Shown: positions 39,335 through 48,075 of the stretch, piece by piece | Position numbering within the stretch: the first letter of the stretch is position 1 | Layout: the number at the start of each line of letters is the position of its first letter | From: Rhizobium sp. SEMIA4064 | Lineage (GTDB): Bacteria > Pseudomonadota > Alphaproteobacteria > Rhizobiales > Rhizobiaceae | Direction of reading: 5' to 3' | NCBI RefSeq assembly: GCF_003025035.1 | Contig: NZ_PYJN01000013.1 | Location: 645,531 to 709,530, forward strand | Length of the DNA stretch: 64,000 nucleotides | The notes under the pieces: model-generated | The model's database searches: none | Seen by the model: the letters and a program-made list of their open reading frames with translations, nothing else | Told to the model about the DNA's origin: nothing | Translations under genes and position numbers: made by a program

Positions 39335-40111
39335 CTATGCAGCCGAGTCTTCGAGCTCGACAGGCGCGCGCCGGTCGAACAGGGCAAACAGCAGGAAGCC
39401 GAAAAGGAAGCCACCGATATGCGCATCCCAGGCGACCGGCTGGGCACTGTCGCCGACGATGGTTATGCCGAAAGCGACGAGCGCATTGCCGGCGATCCAC
39501 ATCACGATATAGGCGACGACCGTGCGGCTGCGCATCGAGGCTGCAATCGATAGACGCGGATTGAGATGTGCCTGCCGAATGCCGACACGGCGGCCGTCCA
39601 TGGCGGGAAAGGCAAAACGGCAGGCCGCTCCCATCAACCCTGAAACGACGCCCGATGCACCGATCAGCAAGCTTTGGTCGCCCCAATAGATGACGGCATG
39701 CAGGAATGCGGATGCGGCGGCCGAAAGAATCCAGAAGATCACATAGCGTGCAACGCCGATGCGGCGCGCAACGGGCGCGGCAAAGACCATCAGCCACAGT
39801 CCGTTGAAGACGATATGTTCGATGCTGCCGTGCAGGAGCGAATAGGTAACCGGCGTCCACAGCCATTCCAGCCCCTGTTGCGACAGCGGAAAGGCGTAAC
39901 GCGCGGGAATGAAGCTGAAGGTGAAATACAGCCAATTCAGCGTATCGTCCGACCACCAGGGCAGATTTTGAATAGCGAAGACAACGAGGAGCAAGCCGAG
40001 GCTTGCAACGATGACGGGCGGCAGATTGAAGGCAGGAACTCGCCCCGGCGGCCGATTTTCCTCGGGCTCGTGGCGCGGCGGCTCTGCATCATCCATGACT
40101 TGCTCTGACAT
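39335..40111 (-). CDS. Rhomboid-family intramembrane serine protease
   Basis: 258 residues, at least six membrane helices. The catalytic Ser153 is in LIGASGVVSGLMGA and His231 in AWDAHIGGFLFG; the HGSIEHIVFNGLWL block (residues 94-107) matches the family's HxxxN region, with Asn at the usual place. It would cut transmembrane substrates within the inner membrane. The start MSEQVMDD at 40111 is chosen; the upstream frame reads into a predicted terminator, so it is not coding. Confidence 0.9.
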   Translation of the reverse strand: MSEQVMDDAEPPRHEPEENRPPGRVPAFNLPPVIVASLGLLLVVFAIQNLPWWSDDTLNWLYFTFSFIPARYAFPLSQQGLEWLWTPVTYSLLHGSIEHIVFNGLWLMVFAAPVARRIGVARYVIFWILSAAASAFLHAVIYWGDQSLLIGASGVVSGLMGAACRFAFPAMDGRRVGIRQAHLNPRLSIAASMRSRTVVAYIVMWIAGNALVAFGITIVGDSAQPVAWDAHIGGFLFGFLLFALFDRRAPVELEDSAA

Positions 40112-40416
40112 CTTGAGAAGGGACTCGAGACATACAGCAGCGAATATCAAAAAAAAAGCCGCCCAACCCTGTTGGACGGCTTGCTCGGGCGCTCCTCGCT
40201 GGGATGTGCCGCAATGGTATGTCCCACGCCCGAGATAGTTTGTGCTGAAGGTCACCCTCGTGAAGTGATGGTCTATTTCTCCCACTCATGGCCGTTCAAG
40301 GCAAACGAAACCCTCTGTTAACCTTAATGGCCCGACCTTGGCATGGAATAAGCATGGCATCCTGCAAGGGCAATGAATGCTCCGGCTTTTGAACTGAAAT
40401 GGGACACGGACTCGTC
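40112..40416. other. Intergenic region between the rhomboid and PAS genes
   Basis: This 305-base gap separates two divergent genes. Its left half holds the structured RNA candidate described separately. Around 40285 the minus strand has CTTGAAC followed 17 bases later by ATAGAC, a poor promoter that would start an RNA of about 110 bases. The remainder near the PAS gene holds no structure that I can support. Confidence 0.4.
40149..40234 (-). ncRNA. Candidate small structured RNA ending in a Rho-independent terminator
   Basis: On the minus strand a closing stem of 8 bp (CTCGGGCG at 40234-40227 with CGCCCGAG at 40191-40184) encloses a TGGGA/TCCCA hairpin and a single-stranded GCGAGGAG. It is followed at 40182-40149 by a strong hairpin (AAGCCGTCCAAC, AGG loop, GTTGGGCGGCTT) and a run of nine T. 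Its 5' end is not fixed: CTATCT at 40238-40233 could be a -10, giving an RNA of about 77 bases, but no -35 is evident. It could be a trans-acting sRNA such as a rhizobial alpha-r family member, or a leader for the rhomboid gene. Confidence 0.45.
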
Positions 40417-41082
40417 ATGCGGCAGAAAACCAGCACAGAGATATTTACCTACTGGGAACAACTTCGCTGCAATGCGGATGCACCCCTGCGCAATTTGATA
40501 CAGCCTTCGGCAGTCCGCCACATCCTGCCTCAGCTCTTCATTCTGGAGTCGGTGCCGAATGAGGCGCCACGCTTTCGGCTGGCCGGAACGGCGATCTGCA
40601 GCTTCATGGGGCGTGAGCTTCGCGGCGAGAGCTTTGCTACATTGTGGGCCGGCAGTCAGCCTGATGATCCCGTGCGCATTGCCGCCGGCGTGATGGCACA
40701 TGTGGTTCCCGCCTTGATCAATGCGACCGGTTATAGCATCAGCGGTCGCAACATCGCCTTTGAAATGGTGCTGATGCCGGTGCGTTCGGCCGGCGATGTC
40801 TGCGACCGGCTGCTCGGCTGCCTGACGCCCGTCGCGCCAGCGTCTTGGCTCGGCAGCGAGCGTCTGGAATTCCTAGCGCTCGACCGCAGCAGCCTGCTGT
40901 ATGAGCGCCCTGCCCGCCGCGTCGAATTGCCAATGTATTATCCGGAGCCTGCCGATTTGGTCTCCCGCCATGACGGCGTAGGGCTCGGTGAATTGATGCG
41001 CCGCGCGCTGAATCCGAAGGCGGCTGGCCACGATCACGGAAAGGTTGACCCATCGCGATACAGATTCAATCGTCTTCTCTGA
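40417..41082 (+). CDS. PAS-domain (PAS_5-like) protein
   Basis: 221 residues, soluble. The N-terminal EIFTYWEQLRCNADAPLRNLIQPSAVRHILPQLFILE and PRFRLAGTAICSFMGREL match the PAS_5 family common in alphaproteobacteria, usually a single PAS fold without an output domain. The C-terminal 50 residues are basic and low in structure. It is followed by a PilZ protein, which hints at a signalling neighbourhood. ATG 40399 is an alternative start six codons upstream. Confidence 0.78.
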   Translation: MRQKTSTEIFTYWEQLRCNADAPLRNLIQPSAVRHILPQLFILESVPNEAPRFRLAGTAICSFMGRELRGESFATLWAGSQPDDPVRIAAGVMAHVVPALINATGYSISGRNIAFEMVLMPVRSAGDVCDRLLGCLTPVAPASWLGSERLEFLALDRSSLLYERPARRVELPMYYPEPADLVSRHDGVGLGELMRRALNPKAAGHDHGKVDPSRYRFNRLL

Positions 41083-41166
41083 GCTATCCCTCAGAGAAGA
41101 CAACATTACCTTAAGAAGTTTCGGCTAGTGATTGCACGAAACATAATTGGTTGAAGAAGCCCTTTC

Positions 41167-41796
41167 ATGCATTCATTCCAGCCAGCCCAGACGACACGGC
41201 CAAACCAATTGGCAGGAAATTCGTCTCGCATGGATCAGCGGACCTTTCAGCGGGTTCCGATCAACATGCAGGGCCGGTTGATGCTGGCCAACTACGAAGA
41301 ATTCGAATGCCTGGTCACGGATATGTCGCCCGGCGACATGTACGTCACCTGCCTGGGCCGTCCGCGCACCAATGAGCGTGTCGTGGCCTATATCGACCAT
41401 CTCGGCCGGGTCGAGGGTAATGTCGTTGCCGTCGACGCCCGCGGCTTTAGCATGTCGATCAACGCAACCGACCGCAAGCGCGAGAAACTCGCCGCTCAGC
41501 TCACTTGGCTGGCCAACAAGCATGAGCTCGGTCTGCCGGAAGATCGCCGCCACGACCGTCTTACACCGCGCAACACGCTCAGCGAATTGACGCTGGAAGA
41601 CGACACCCGCTATGTCTGCCGCATCATGGACCTGTCGCTTTCGGGCGCTGCCGTCGACATCGAGGCACGCCCGCCGATCGGAACGCCAGTCCGCCTCGGC
41701 AACATGCGCGGCCGCATCGTGCGCCACTTCATGGAAGGCGTCGCGATCGAATTCCTCTCGCTGCAATCTCGCGAGACCTTGCGCGAATTCCTCTAG
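41167..41796 (+). CDS. PilZ-domain protein (two PilZ-like units)
   Basis: 209 residues. The N-terminal unit begins RTFQRVPINMQGRLMLANYEEFECLVTDMSPGDMYV, an imperfect PilZ (RxxxR replaced by RTFQR). The second unit has RRHDRLTPRNTLSELTL and the c-di-GMP-binding DLSLSGAAVDIE (the D/NxSxxG motif) near residues 155-166. It probably binds cyclic di-GMP through the second unit. It lies 84 bases after the PAS gene on the same strand; relation to motility or polysaccharide cannot be read here. Confidence 0.85.
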   Translation: MHSFQPAQTTRPNQLAGNSSRMDQRTFQRVPINMQGRLMLANYEEFECLVTDMSPGDMYVTCLGRPRTNERVVAYIDHLGRVEGNVVAVDARGFSMSINATDRKREKLAAQLTWLANKHELGLPEDRRHDRLTPRNTLSELTLEDDTRYVCRIMDLSLSGAAVDIEARPPIGTPVRLGNMRGRIVRHFMEGVAIEFLSLQSRETLREFL

Positions 41797-41915
41797 GCCG
41801 TCGTCTTAAGCTCTGGCATCAGATCCCCATCGTAATGACAGCAGCGCGAAAAGAGTTCGTGAAGTTGGTCTGACATTGCGCTCGGTCTCCTTGGCGTTAT
41901 AGAGGCAGACACGCG

Positions 41916-42116
41916 ATGGCGATTGATGTCATACCGTTACGAGAACGAGAGTTCTTGATCCAACTCTTCGCTGTTCCAAATATTTCGGAGCAAGTCGACT
42001 TCGGTCGATACTATGAAGCTTTCTGCGAAATCGCCTTGGAACGCGGCGAAATAATCCATCATAAATGTGTTATTCACAGGCCAAATAACAGACGGAATGT
42101 TGTTGGCTTCAGGTAA
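41916..42116 (+). CDS. Possible small hypothetical protein
   Basis: A 66-residue frame (MAIDVIPLREREFLIQLFAV and onward) with a plausible start preceded by GAGGCAGACACGCG. It has no recognised domain, its base composition is lower in GC than its neighbours, and the surrounding 41797-42314 (about 520 bases) is otherwise empty. It may be a genuine orphan gene, a remnant, or chance. Confidence 0.3.
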   Translation: MAIDVIPLREREFLIQLFAVPNISEQVDFGRYYEAFCEIALERGEIIHHKCVIHRPNNRRNVVGFR

Positions 42117-42314
42117 GCGACTGGCTGGTACTTCTCATCGAAACTGACCTCACCTCAACGGAGCTTTCCCGAGCAACTATCAGTATCAGCCAATGCCTGG
42201 TCGAGATAACAGAAGCTGATATGTTGGCTCGCCGGAGCCAAGTTTGACAGCGAGGGTCAATTAGGCCGTCGCAACCCTATTATGATTTTCACCCCTCAGC
42301 CTGTGTGACGGCCG

Positions 42315-43277
42315 ATGAAGACGCTTTATCCTGAAATTGAGCCGTACGATCAGGGCATACTCAACGTCGGCGATGCGCAACGCATTTGCTGGACGCAATC
42401 AGGCAATCCGAACGGTGTTCCCGTCGTTGTCCTGCATGGCGGTCCGGGCTCCGGCAGTTCCGCCAGCGCCCGCCTTTTTTTCGATCCAGAACATTATCGC
42501 ATAATCCAGTTCGACCAGCGCGGTTGCGGCGGAAGCCTGCCGCATGCGTCCGAGCCGGAGGCCGATCTTTCCGCCAACACCACATGGCACACGGTTGGCG
42601 ACATCGAGCAGCTTCGGTGCTTTTTCGGCATCGAGCGCTGGTTGGTCTACGGCAATTCCTGGGGCTGCACCTTGGCGCTGGTCTATGCCGAGACGCATCC
42701 GCAATGCGTCGCAGCCCTCGTTGTTGTTGGCGTCACCATGACACGGCAATCCGAGGTCGATTGGCTCTATAGCGGACTTGCCCGTTTCTTTCCGGAGGAA
42801 TGGGCACGCTTCCGTGCTGGCGTGCCGGAGAGCGAGCGTGATGGCGATCTGGTTGCCGCATACTATCATTTGCTTCGTAATCCGGATCCAGCCATCCATG
42901 CCAAAGCCGCCAAAGACTGGCACGACTGGGAATCTGCTTCGATCCTCGTCGATATCAGGGCGACTTTACCCGGTCGCTGGTCCGATCCCCGATATTTCAC
43001 CGCAAGAGCGCGCATCATTACGCATTACTTCCATCATCGCGGTTGGTTGGAAGACCAACAGATATTAAGGGATATCCACCGGCTCAGCCGTATTCCCTGT
43101 GTGATGATCCAGGGCCGGCTCGATCTCGAGGCGCCTATCGTCACCGCTTGGGAACTATCGCGGGCATGGCCCGCGGCGAGACTGGTCGTGGTTCCCAATT
43201 CCGCCCATTCTCCGTCGACGTCGGAGATGGCGGCAGCCATTGTCGAAGCAACGGACGAATTTCGCGTCATCGGCTGA
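42315..43277 (+). CDS. pip: Prolyl aminopeptidase (proline iminopeptidase)
   Basis: Removes N-terminal proline from peptides. It has 320 residues, alpha/beta-hydrolase family S33. The oxyanion region VVLHGGPGSGSSASARLFF is at residues 38-56, IIQFDQRGCGGSLPHA is the family hallmark, and the nucleophile Ser115 is in VYGNSWGCTLALVYAE. The acid is in GRLDLEAP and the His in PNSAHSPS. The gene stands alone; upstream is a stretch with only the doubtful 66-residue frame. Confidence 0.94.
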   Translation: MKTLYPEIEPYDQGILNVGDAQRICWTQSGNPNGVPVVVLHGGPGSGSSASARLFFDPEHYRIIQFDQRGCGGSLPHASEPEADLSANTTWHTVGDIEQLRCFFGIERWLVYGNSWGCTLALVYAETHPQCVAALVVVGVTMTRQSEVDWLYSGLARFFPEEWARFRAGVPESERDGDLVAAYYHLLRNPDPAIHAKAAKDWHDWESASILVDIRATLPGRWSDPRYFTARARIITHYFHHRGWLEDQQILRDIHRLSRIPCVMIQGRLDLEAPIVTAWELSRAWPAARLVVVPNSAHSPSTSEMAAAIVEATDEFRVIG

Positions 43278-43676
43278 CGGCAGAAAAAAATTCAAATATT
43301 TTTTGGCTGACATTTTCCCAAAATGGCACAGTTCGAGGAAAATTCCGGCACTAGCGAGGTTTCGGCGATGTGCTGAGATGAAGCGACTGCTCCGTTTTCA
43401 CGCCACTGCCGGCAAATGGTGTGCTTCGCGGATTTCTGCCGCAGGCAAGAAAATCATTTGAAAACAAATAAATATGGGGAATCCCAACGCGGCAGCTCGC
43501 TCGGAAAAACATTCGAATTTTAATCGAATTCTCCGAAAGTTCGATTCAAGTTTTGCTCTCATTTTATGACAATTTGATCCGCATTTGAATCAACTAAGTC
43601 CTTAATTTGACTACGCAATTTTGCGTCGGATAAAAGCCTGCATGTCATTCTGTTCCCAATAAACAGGGACACGGAC
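43278..43676. other. AT-rich intergenic region upstream of the BTLCP gene
   Basis: About 400 bases, much lower in GC than the rest. It contains A/T runs (for example around 43288-43305), inverted TTCGA-rich stretches near 43510-43545 (ATTCGAATTTTAATCGAATT), and the promoter candidate described separately. I find no gene. The composition suggests either a strongly transcribed leader or a site for nucleoid proteins. Confidence 0.5.
43607..43635 (+). promoter_or_regulatory. Candidate promoter with a dyad in the spacer
   Basis: TTGACT at 43607-43612 is separated by 17 bases from ATAAAA at 43630-43635; the -10 is weak. The spacer contains a perfect 6-bp dyad ACGCAA-TT-TTGCGT (43613-43626). It lies about 40 bases before the BTLCP start and could be its regulated promoter. 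Confidence 0.35.
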
Positions 43677-44282
43677 ATGAGCTTTCAATTCCTTTTTCGC
43701 GGCTATGCCGCCATGGCTCTTTTCACCTTCGGCTGTCTCGGCTTCGCCCATGCGACGCCGGCCAATATGACGATCACTGGCGATGCTGCACCCCCGATTG
43801 GTCATTATGAGTTCTGCAAGGAAAACCCGAAGGAATGCGCTTATGCCGGTGGCGATGCCGGTCCCGCTATTCTGACCGAAGATCGCTGGAAGGCCATCCT
43901 GAAGATCAACTACACGGTCAACACGACGATCAAGCCGATGACCGATATGGATCTCTATGGCGTCGAGGAAAAGTGGGCGATCCCGACCACCGCCGGCGAC
44001 TGCGAGGATTTCGCGCTGCTGAAGCGAAAGGAACTGATCGATGCCGGCTTCTCTGTCTCCGATCTGCTGATGACGGTCGTGCTGCAGCCGAACGGCGAAG
44101 GCCATGCCGTGCTGACGGTGCGCACCGATCGCGGCGACTTCGTTCTCGATAACATGCGCAACAAGGTAAAGCTTTGGTCGGACACCGAATACACCTTCCT
44201 GAAACGTCAGTCCGCTGACGATCCTGCCCGCTGGGTCAAGATACAGGATGGCCGCGCCGTCGCAGTCGGCAGCTTGAAGTAA
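43677..44282 (+). CDS. Bacterial transglutaminase-like cysteine peptidase (BTLCP)
   Basis: 201 residues, exported (signal peptide 1-26, FTFGCLGFAHATP). Catalytic Cys109 is in TAGDCEDFALLKR, His143 in GEGHAVLTVRT, and Asp158 in VLDNM, a complete triad. The BTLCP family in alphaproteobacteria is related to LapG, which cleaves large adhesins on a c-di-GMP signal, but no LapD or LapA partner is in this window. Family members such as this one are often of unknown substrate. A clear terminator follows. Confidence 0.9.
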   Translation: MSFQFLFRGYAAMALFTFGCLGFAHATPANMTITGDAAPPIGHYEFCKENPKECAYAGGDAGPAILTEDRWKAILKINYTVNTTIKPMTDMDLYGVEEKWAIPTTAGDCEDFALLKRKELIDAGFSVSDLLMTVVLQPNGEGHAVLTVRTDRGDFVLDNMRNKVKLWSDTEYTFLKRQSADDPARWVKIQDGRAVAVGSLK

Positions 44283-44376
44283 TTCGTGTCCACCACGCGA
44301 TCGCCGGTGGCCTAGCACCGGCGGTCCCAGTCAAGGCCCGGTCCGTCCCCGCATTTCTGTCCCGACCGGCGCCTTA

Positions 44377-44412
44377 GAGCCGTTCCCGCTGTCCCGGGGA
44401 CGGCTCTTTTCG
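44377..44412 (+). terminator. Rho-independent terminator after the BTLCP gene
   Basis: A GAGCCGTTCCC / GGGGACGGCTC hairpin (44377-44387 with 44396-44406 approximately) is followed by TTTTCGTTT. It lies about 95 bases after the BTLCP stop. The rest of the 373-base gap to the next gene has no supported structure. Confidence 0.7.
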
Positions 44413-44655
44413 TTTCTAAGGTGTGCGCAAGGTCATAGCAGTGGAAAACGCGCACGCTGCCCACCGGCCCCGAATTCCGCCCCGATTTTCGGAGAGGTAT
44501 TTGTGCCGATAAATATGTGAGCCGACGCATTTTTAATGGCTCGTTAACCACCATGGCGGCAATCATTCCACAGCGAGACTCATCAGGGGTCTTGAGCCGC
44601 GGCGGACGCGTCATCGACGATCGTTTCCAAGGCGGATGGAACCGAAGGCAAGAGC

Positions 44656-45414
44656 ATGACCCCTCCTCTGTCGTCCGCCTACACGATCGACGAACAGCCG
44701 CTGATATCGAGCGGCCTCATTTACCGTCTGACCGCGGGCGTTGCCGTACTTGCCGCTCTCACCGTTGCCATCACCATTGGCGGTCGCTGGCTCGGCGAAA
44801 AGATCTCACTGGCCGGCCACACTGCCGATACCAAGCCGATCACGGCGACGATCGGCGAGGATACGCTGCGTCTTGGCGCCAATACCATCCGCTTTCCGAG
44901 CGAACGTGTGAGCGGTGTCGCGGAGCGCGTTGATCTCTATCTCACCTGGCCGCAGATGCAGGGCTATAGCGATGCCGACCGCCTGCGCTTTGACGATATT
45001 TCCCAGGCCTCGTCGCTGGTTTTCCTCCAACTCAGCCAGAGCACGATGTCGCGCGACATGTCCGGCCGGCTGGAGCCGATCTATTCGCATCTGATGGAAG
45101 GCGACGCCTTTGCCGGTCCGCATGGGCTGACGGCGCATCGCCTGCGCGCTGACGCCGGCTACAATGGCGAAGTGCTTCTGACCGCGCCGCGCGCCGGCGA
45201 ACCGGATTATGTCGTGCGCTGCATCTTGCCCTCCTCGCCCGATCAGGCGACCAGCGGTGACTGCCAGCGGGATATCAAGGTGGGCAAGGATCTCAGCGTG
45301 CTCTATCGCTTTTCCAGTCATCAGCTTGGCGACTGGCAGGCGATGGATGCCGCTGTCCAGAATTTCGTGAAGACGCGCCTTGTCGATACAACCGGCGCAA
45401 CAGAATCTCCGTAA
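44656..45414 (+). CDS. Membrane-anchored hypothetical protein
   Basis: I do not recognise the family. 252 residues: a short cytoplasmic N-terminus (about 24 residues), one transmembrane helix (LTAGVAVLAALTVAITIGG), then a periplasmic domain of about 200 residues with GEDTLRLGANTIRFPSERV and VDLYLTWPQMQGYSDADRLRF. The only two cysteines (VVRCILPSS, GDCQRDI) are near the C-terminus and could form a disulfide. AAGG precedes the ATG. It is followed by a cell-wall peptidase gene, so an envelope role is plausible but not proven. Confidence 0.7.
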   Translation: MTPPLSSAYTIDEQPLISSGLIYRLTAGVAVLAALTVAITIGGRWLGEKISLAGHTADTKPITATIGEDTLRLGANTIRFPSERVSGVAERVDLYLTWPQMQGYSDADRLRFDDISQASSLVFLQLSQSTMSRDMSGRLEPIYSHLMEGDAFAGPHGLTAHRLRADAGYNGEVLLTAPRAGEPDYVVRCILPSSPDQATSGDCQRDIKVGKDLSVLYRFSSHQLGDWQAMDAAVQNFVKTRLVDTTGATESP

Positions 45415-45543
45415 GTGATGACTAAAATTATGCGGAAACCTGAAACCAACTGTTCATCATAAACCGATTGGTAACGCTAAGCCTCTACTCTCGAACCCCA
45501 ACGGGCGTTCATGGAGGCGGCGGCCGGATAATCGAGAACGTAA

Positions 45544-47073
45544 ATGCAAGCAGAGAGTGAAGTAGTGTCCAGATCAATTTTTTCCGCATCCTCTTCAAAC
45601 GCCGGCAAGTTTTTGGCGAGGGCGCTGTTCGGTTTTGTGATCACGACTGCGACGGTAACGGTTACCGTTGATGTGTCTGACGCAGCCGGAGGCCCGAAAT
45701 ACGCGGGCATCGTCATTGATGCGAACACAGGCAATGTCCTCTACAGCGAAAATGCGGATACGCTTCACTATCCCGCCTCGCTGACCAAGATGATGACGGT
45801 CTATCTGACTTTCGAGGCGCTTGAGGCCGGTCGGATCACGCTCGATACTCCTGTCGTCTTCTCGAAAAACGCTGCCTCGCAGGCCCCGACCAAGCTTGGT
45901 ATCGGTACTGGCCGGTCCGTGACCGTTCGGGAGGCGATTCTCGGCATCGTCACCAAGTCCGCCAACGATGCGGCGATGGCGCTCGGCGAAATGCTTGGCG
46001 GTTCGGAAGACAATTTCGCCCGCATGATGAACAACAAGGCTCGTGCGCTCGGAATGACGCGCACGACCTATCGCAACCCGAACGGCCTGCCGAATACCGC
46101 GCAGATGACGACGGCGCGCGATCAGGCCCGTCTTGGCGTCGCCCTGCGTGAGCACTTCCCGCAATATTACGGCTTCTTCTCCGAGACGAGCTTTCGTCTC
46201 GGCAGCAGAGTGATCCCGGGGCATAACCATCTGCTCGGCTCGGTCCGCGGCGTCGACGGCATCAAGACGGGTTACACCCGTGCTGCTGGATACAATCTCG
46301 CCACTTCGGTGAAGGTTGACGGCCGCTCGATCGTCGGTGTCGTGCTTGGCGGCGCTTCGACGCCCGCGCGCGACAACCAGATGCGCAAGCTGATCGCCAC
46401 CTATCTGCCGCAGGCATCCGCGAAGCATATCGCCTCGAACGTCGTAGCCCAGACGGCAGCGGATGCGCCGAACGTCCAGGCTGCGAGCGCCCGCATGGCG
46501 GCTGCCGGCAGCGCCAAGATGAGCAAAGACGAGACCGCCGAGGCTGACGACGACCAGCAGCCGTCGAGCGCTGCGGCTTTCGCGGCGATAACGCCGAAGT
46601 CGAGCAATCCGCTGCTTGCGACTAAGCAGAAGCAACGCGCCGCATCCGATGAAGTTGCTTCCATCCAGCCGGCATCGACGGTTCCGGATCAGGACGATGC
46701 GGATGAAGTCGACACCGTCACGACAGCATCCACGTCCAAATCGGATACCAAGATCATCAAGACCCAAAAGGTTGAGAAGACGGAGAAGGCTGAAAAGCCT
46801 GAGAAGGTTGCCAAGGCGAGCAAGGCTGAGACCGGCCCGACCGGCTGGGTCGTCCAGATCGGCGTTTCCTCCAGCAAGGACGGAGCCAACGATCTGCTCG
46901 ATACCGCCAAGAGCAAGGGCGGCAAGGCTTTGCACTCGGCCAAGCCCTATGCGCTTGCCTTTGATGGCGGCTACCGCGCCCGTTTCGGCGGCTTCGAGGA
47001 CCAGAATGCGGCGGTTAACGCCTGCAAGGCTCTCAAGAAGGCCGGCGTGAAGTGCTGGGCGAGCTTGGAATAA
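45544..47073 (+). CDS. D-alanyl-D-alanine carboxypeptidase with C-terminal SPOR domain
   Basis: 509 residues. It is a penicillin-binding-protein-5-type serine peptidase trimming peptidoglycan pentapeptides. The three active-site motifs are present: SxxK in YPASLTKMM (Ser79, Lys82), SxN in KSANDAAMALGE, and KTG in DGIKTGYT. An N-terminal hydrophobic segment at about 24-47 exports it. A 140-residue Ala/Lys-rich linker (repeated EKTEKAEKPEK) leads to the SPOR domain at the end (WVVQIGVSSSKDGAND, RARFGGFEDQNAAVNACKALKKAG), which would bind denuded septal glycan. A GTG (about 45565) is an alternative start. Confidence 0.92.
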   Translation: MQAESEVVSRSIFSASSSNAGKFLARALFGFVITTATVTVTVDVSDAAGGPKYAGIVIDANTGNVLYSENADTLHYPASLTKMMTVYLTFEALEAGRITLDTPVVFSKNAASQAPTKLGIGTGRSVTVREAILGIVTKSANDAAMALGEMLGGSEDNFARMMNNKARALGMTRTTYRNPNGLPNTAQMTTARDQARLGVALREHFPQYYGFFSETSFRLGSRVIPGHNHLLGSVRGVDGIKTGYTRAAGYNLATSVKVDGRSIVGVVLGGASTPARDNQMRKLIATYLPQASAKHIASNVVAQTAADAPNVQAASARMAAAGSAKMSKDETAEADDDQQPSSAAAFAAITPKSSNPLLATKQKQRAASDEVASIQPASTVPDQDDADEVDTVTTASTSKSDTKIIKTQKVEKTEKAEKPEKVAKASKAETGPTGWVVQIGVSSSKDGANDLLDTAKSKGGKALHSAKPYALAFDGGYRARFGGFEDQNAAVNACKALKKAGVKCWASLE

Positions 47074-47115
47074 GGATGTGACACGGTTTTTCGTGCCCCA
47101 TCGTTCAGAAATCTA

Positions 47116-47145
47116 CCGGATGGCCCGTTGGGACATCCGGTTCTT
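47116..47145 (+). terminator. Weak hairpin after the D,D-carboxypeptidase gene
   Basis: CCGGATG at 47116-47122 pairs with CATCCGG at 47134-47140, followed by TTCTT. The T-tract is short, so it is at most a weak terminator. Confidence 0.35.
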
Positions 47146-47205
47146 CCGGCCACGGATGACTATGGGGCCGGCCCTGAGTTTGTAATGTGTTGCGGGGATA
47201 TGAAA

Positions 47206-47481
47206 ATGGCGATGAACGAGAACTTTCCGGGTTTCTCGCTCGATGGCGGGGGAAAGATAAAATCGAAGAGCTTTGCTCTTCATCCGCTGCATGAGGCAGC
47301 CATGCGGTTGGCCGATCTCGGCCTCAACCGCTCGCGTTCGCGCAACAAAACGAAAGACCTCATCGGCATCCTGCTCTGCCACGGAGCTCGCGCTTGGCGC
47401 TATTCTCAGCCGGAAGCCCACATCCACCTGCATATTACTGCGCCGAACGGCCAAGCCCCGGTGTTGATGCGGTTGCGCTGA
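47206..47481 (+). CDS. Small conserved-looking hypothetical protein
   Basis: A 91-residue frame starting MAMNENFPGFSLDGGG, with GGGGA eight bases before the ATG (two other in-frame ATGs are within 6 bases). It is rich in Arg and His, has ARAWRYSQPEAHIHLHITAP, and has no signal peptide. I do not recognise a family. Codon use is like its neighbours. It is probably real but of unknown function. Confidence 0.5.
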   Translation: MAMNENFPGFSLDGGGKIKSKSFALHPLHEAAMRLADLGLNRSRSRNKTKDLIGILLCHGARAWRYSQPEAHIHLHITAPNGQAPVLMRLR

Positions 47482-47580
47482 GCAATACCGGAAAGCCTGC
47501 GAAGCGGCTTTCCATCCGGCATCGCAGAAGAGACAGAGCGGTTCTGCATTCCTTGATTTGAACCGCTCTACGCAGTCGCC

Positions 47581-48015
47581 CTACAATAATCCCAGTTCCG
47601 AGAGTTCACGCCTGAGATCGGCAGGCAGTTCGGCGACGCCGCCAAGGCTGTCGAGATCGCGCGGCACATCCTCTTGCGGCAGGTATCGCCAGCCTTGGAA
47701 GGCACGGCGCGGCTGGCCGGCAGTCTCGACAACACTTGGATCGAGAATGAGCCGGCAACGCTGGATGCCGTCAGCATCGGTGAAGGTTTCAATGCCAAGC
47801 AGTTTCTGTCGCGCCTGCACCTGCCCCTTGATCACCCAATAAAACGAGCCGCCATCCAGCAGCTCTTCCATCCGCTTGGGCACCATCCGGGTCGTATGGG
47901 TGGTATGCGGCTCCAGACCGGCGGCGATGGCGCTCATCGCCCGTTCCGATACCCATTCGCGCAGATCCTCAAGCGAGTCTGCGCCCACGCATAATTTGAT
48001 GAGATGCAAAGCCAT
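47581..48015 (-). CDS. DUF1489-family protein
   Basis: 144 residues, the DUF1489 family of alphaproteobacteria. Start MALHLIKLCVGADSLEDLREWV, then MVPKRMEELLDGGSFYWVIKGQVQARQKLLGI, which is the conserved centre, and LPQEDVPRDLDS near the end. Function unknown. It is on the same strand as sdaA, 60 bases after it. In the gap to 47481, convergent hairpins (47491-47512 and 47536-47568) may end transcripts of both strands. Confidence 0.85.
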   Translation of the reverse strand: MALHLIKLCVGADSLEDLREWVSERAMSAIAAGLEPHTTHTTRMVPKRMEELLDGGSFYWVIKGQVQARQKLLGIETFTDADGIQRCRLILDPSVVETAGQPRRAFQGWRYLPQEDVPRDLDSLGGVAELPADLRRELSELGLL

Positions 48016-48075
48016 GCCGCCCGTTGAAATCCTTTTGGCGGGCAGCGTCAAGCTTTTAGCATCAAGCGTCCACAC

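Noticed and set aside
47491..47568. Two hairpins between the small 91-residue gene and the DUF1489 gene as a possible small RNA
   Set aside because: The stems are 7 and 9 bp without T-tracts or a promoter; they fit convergent transcript ends better than an independent RNA.
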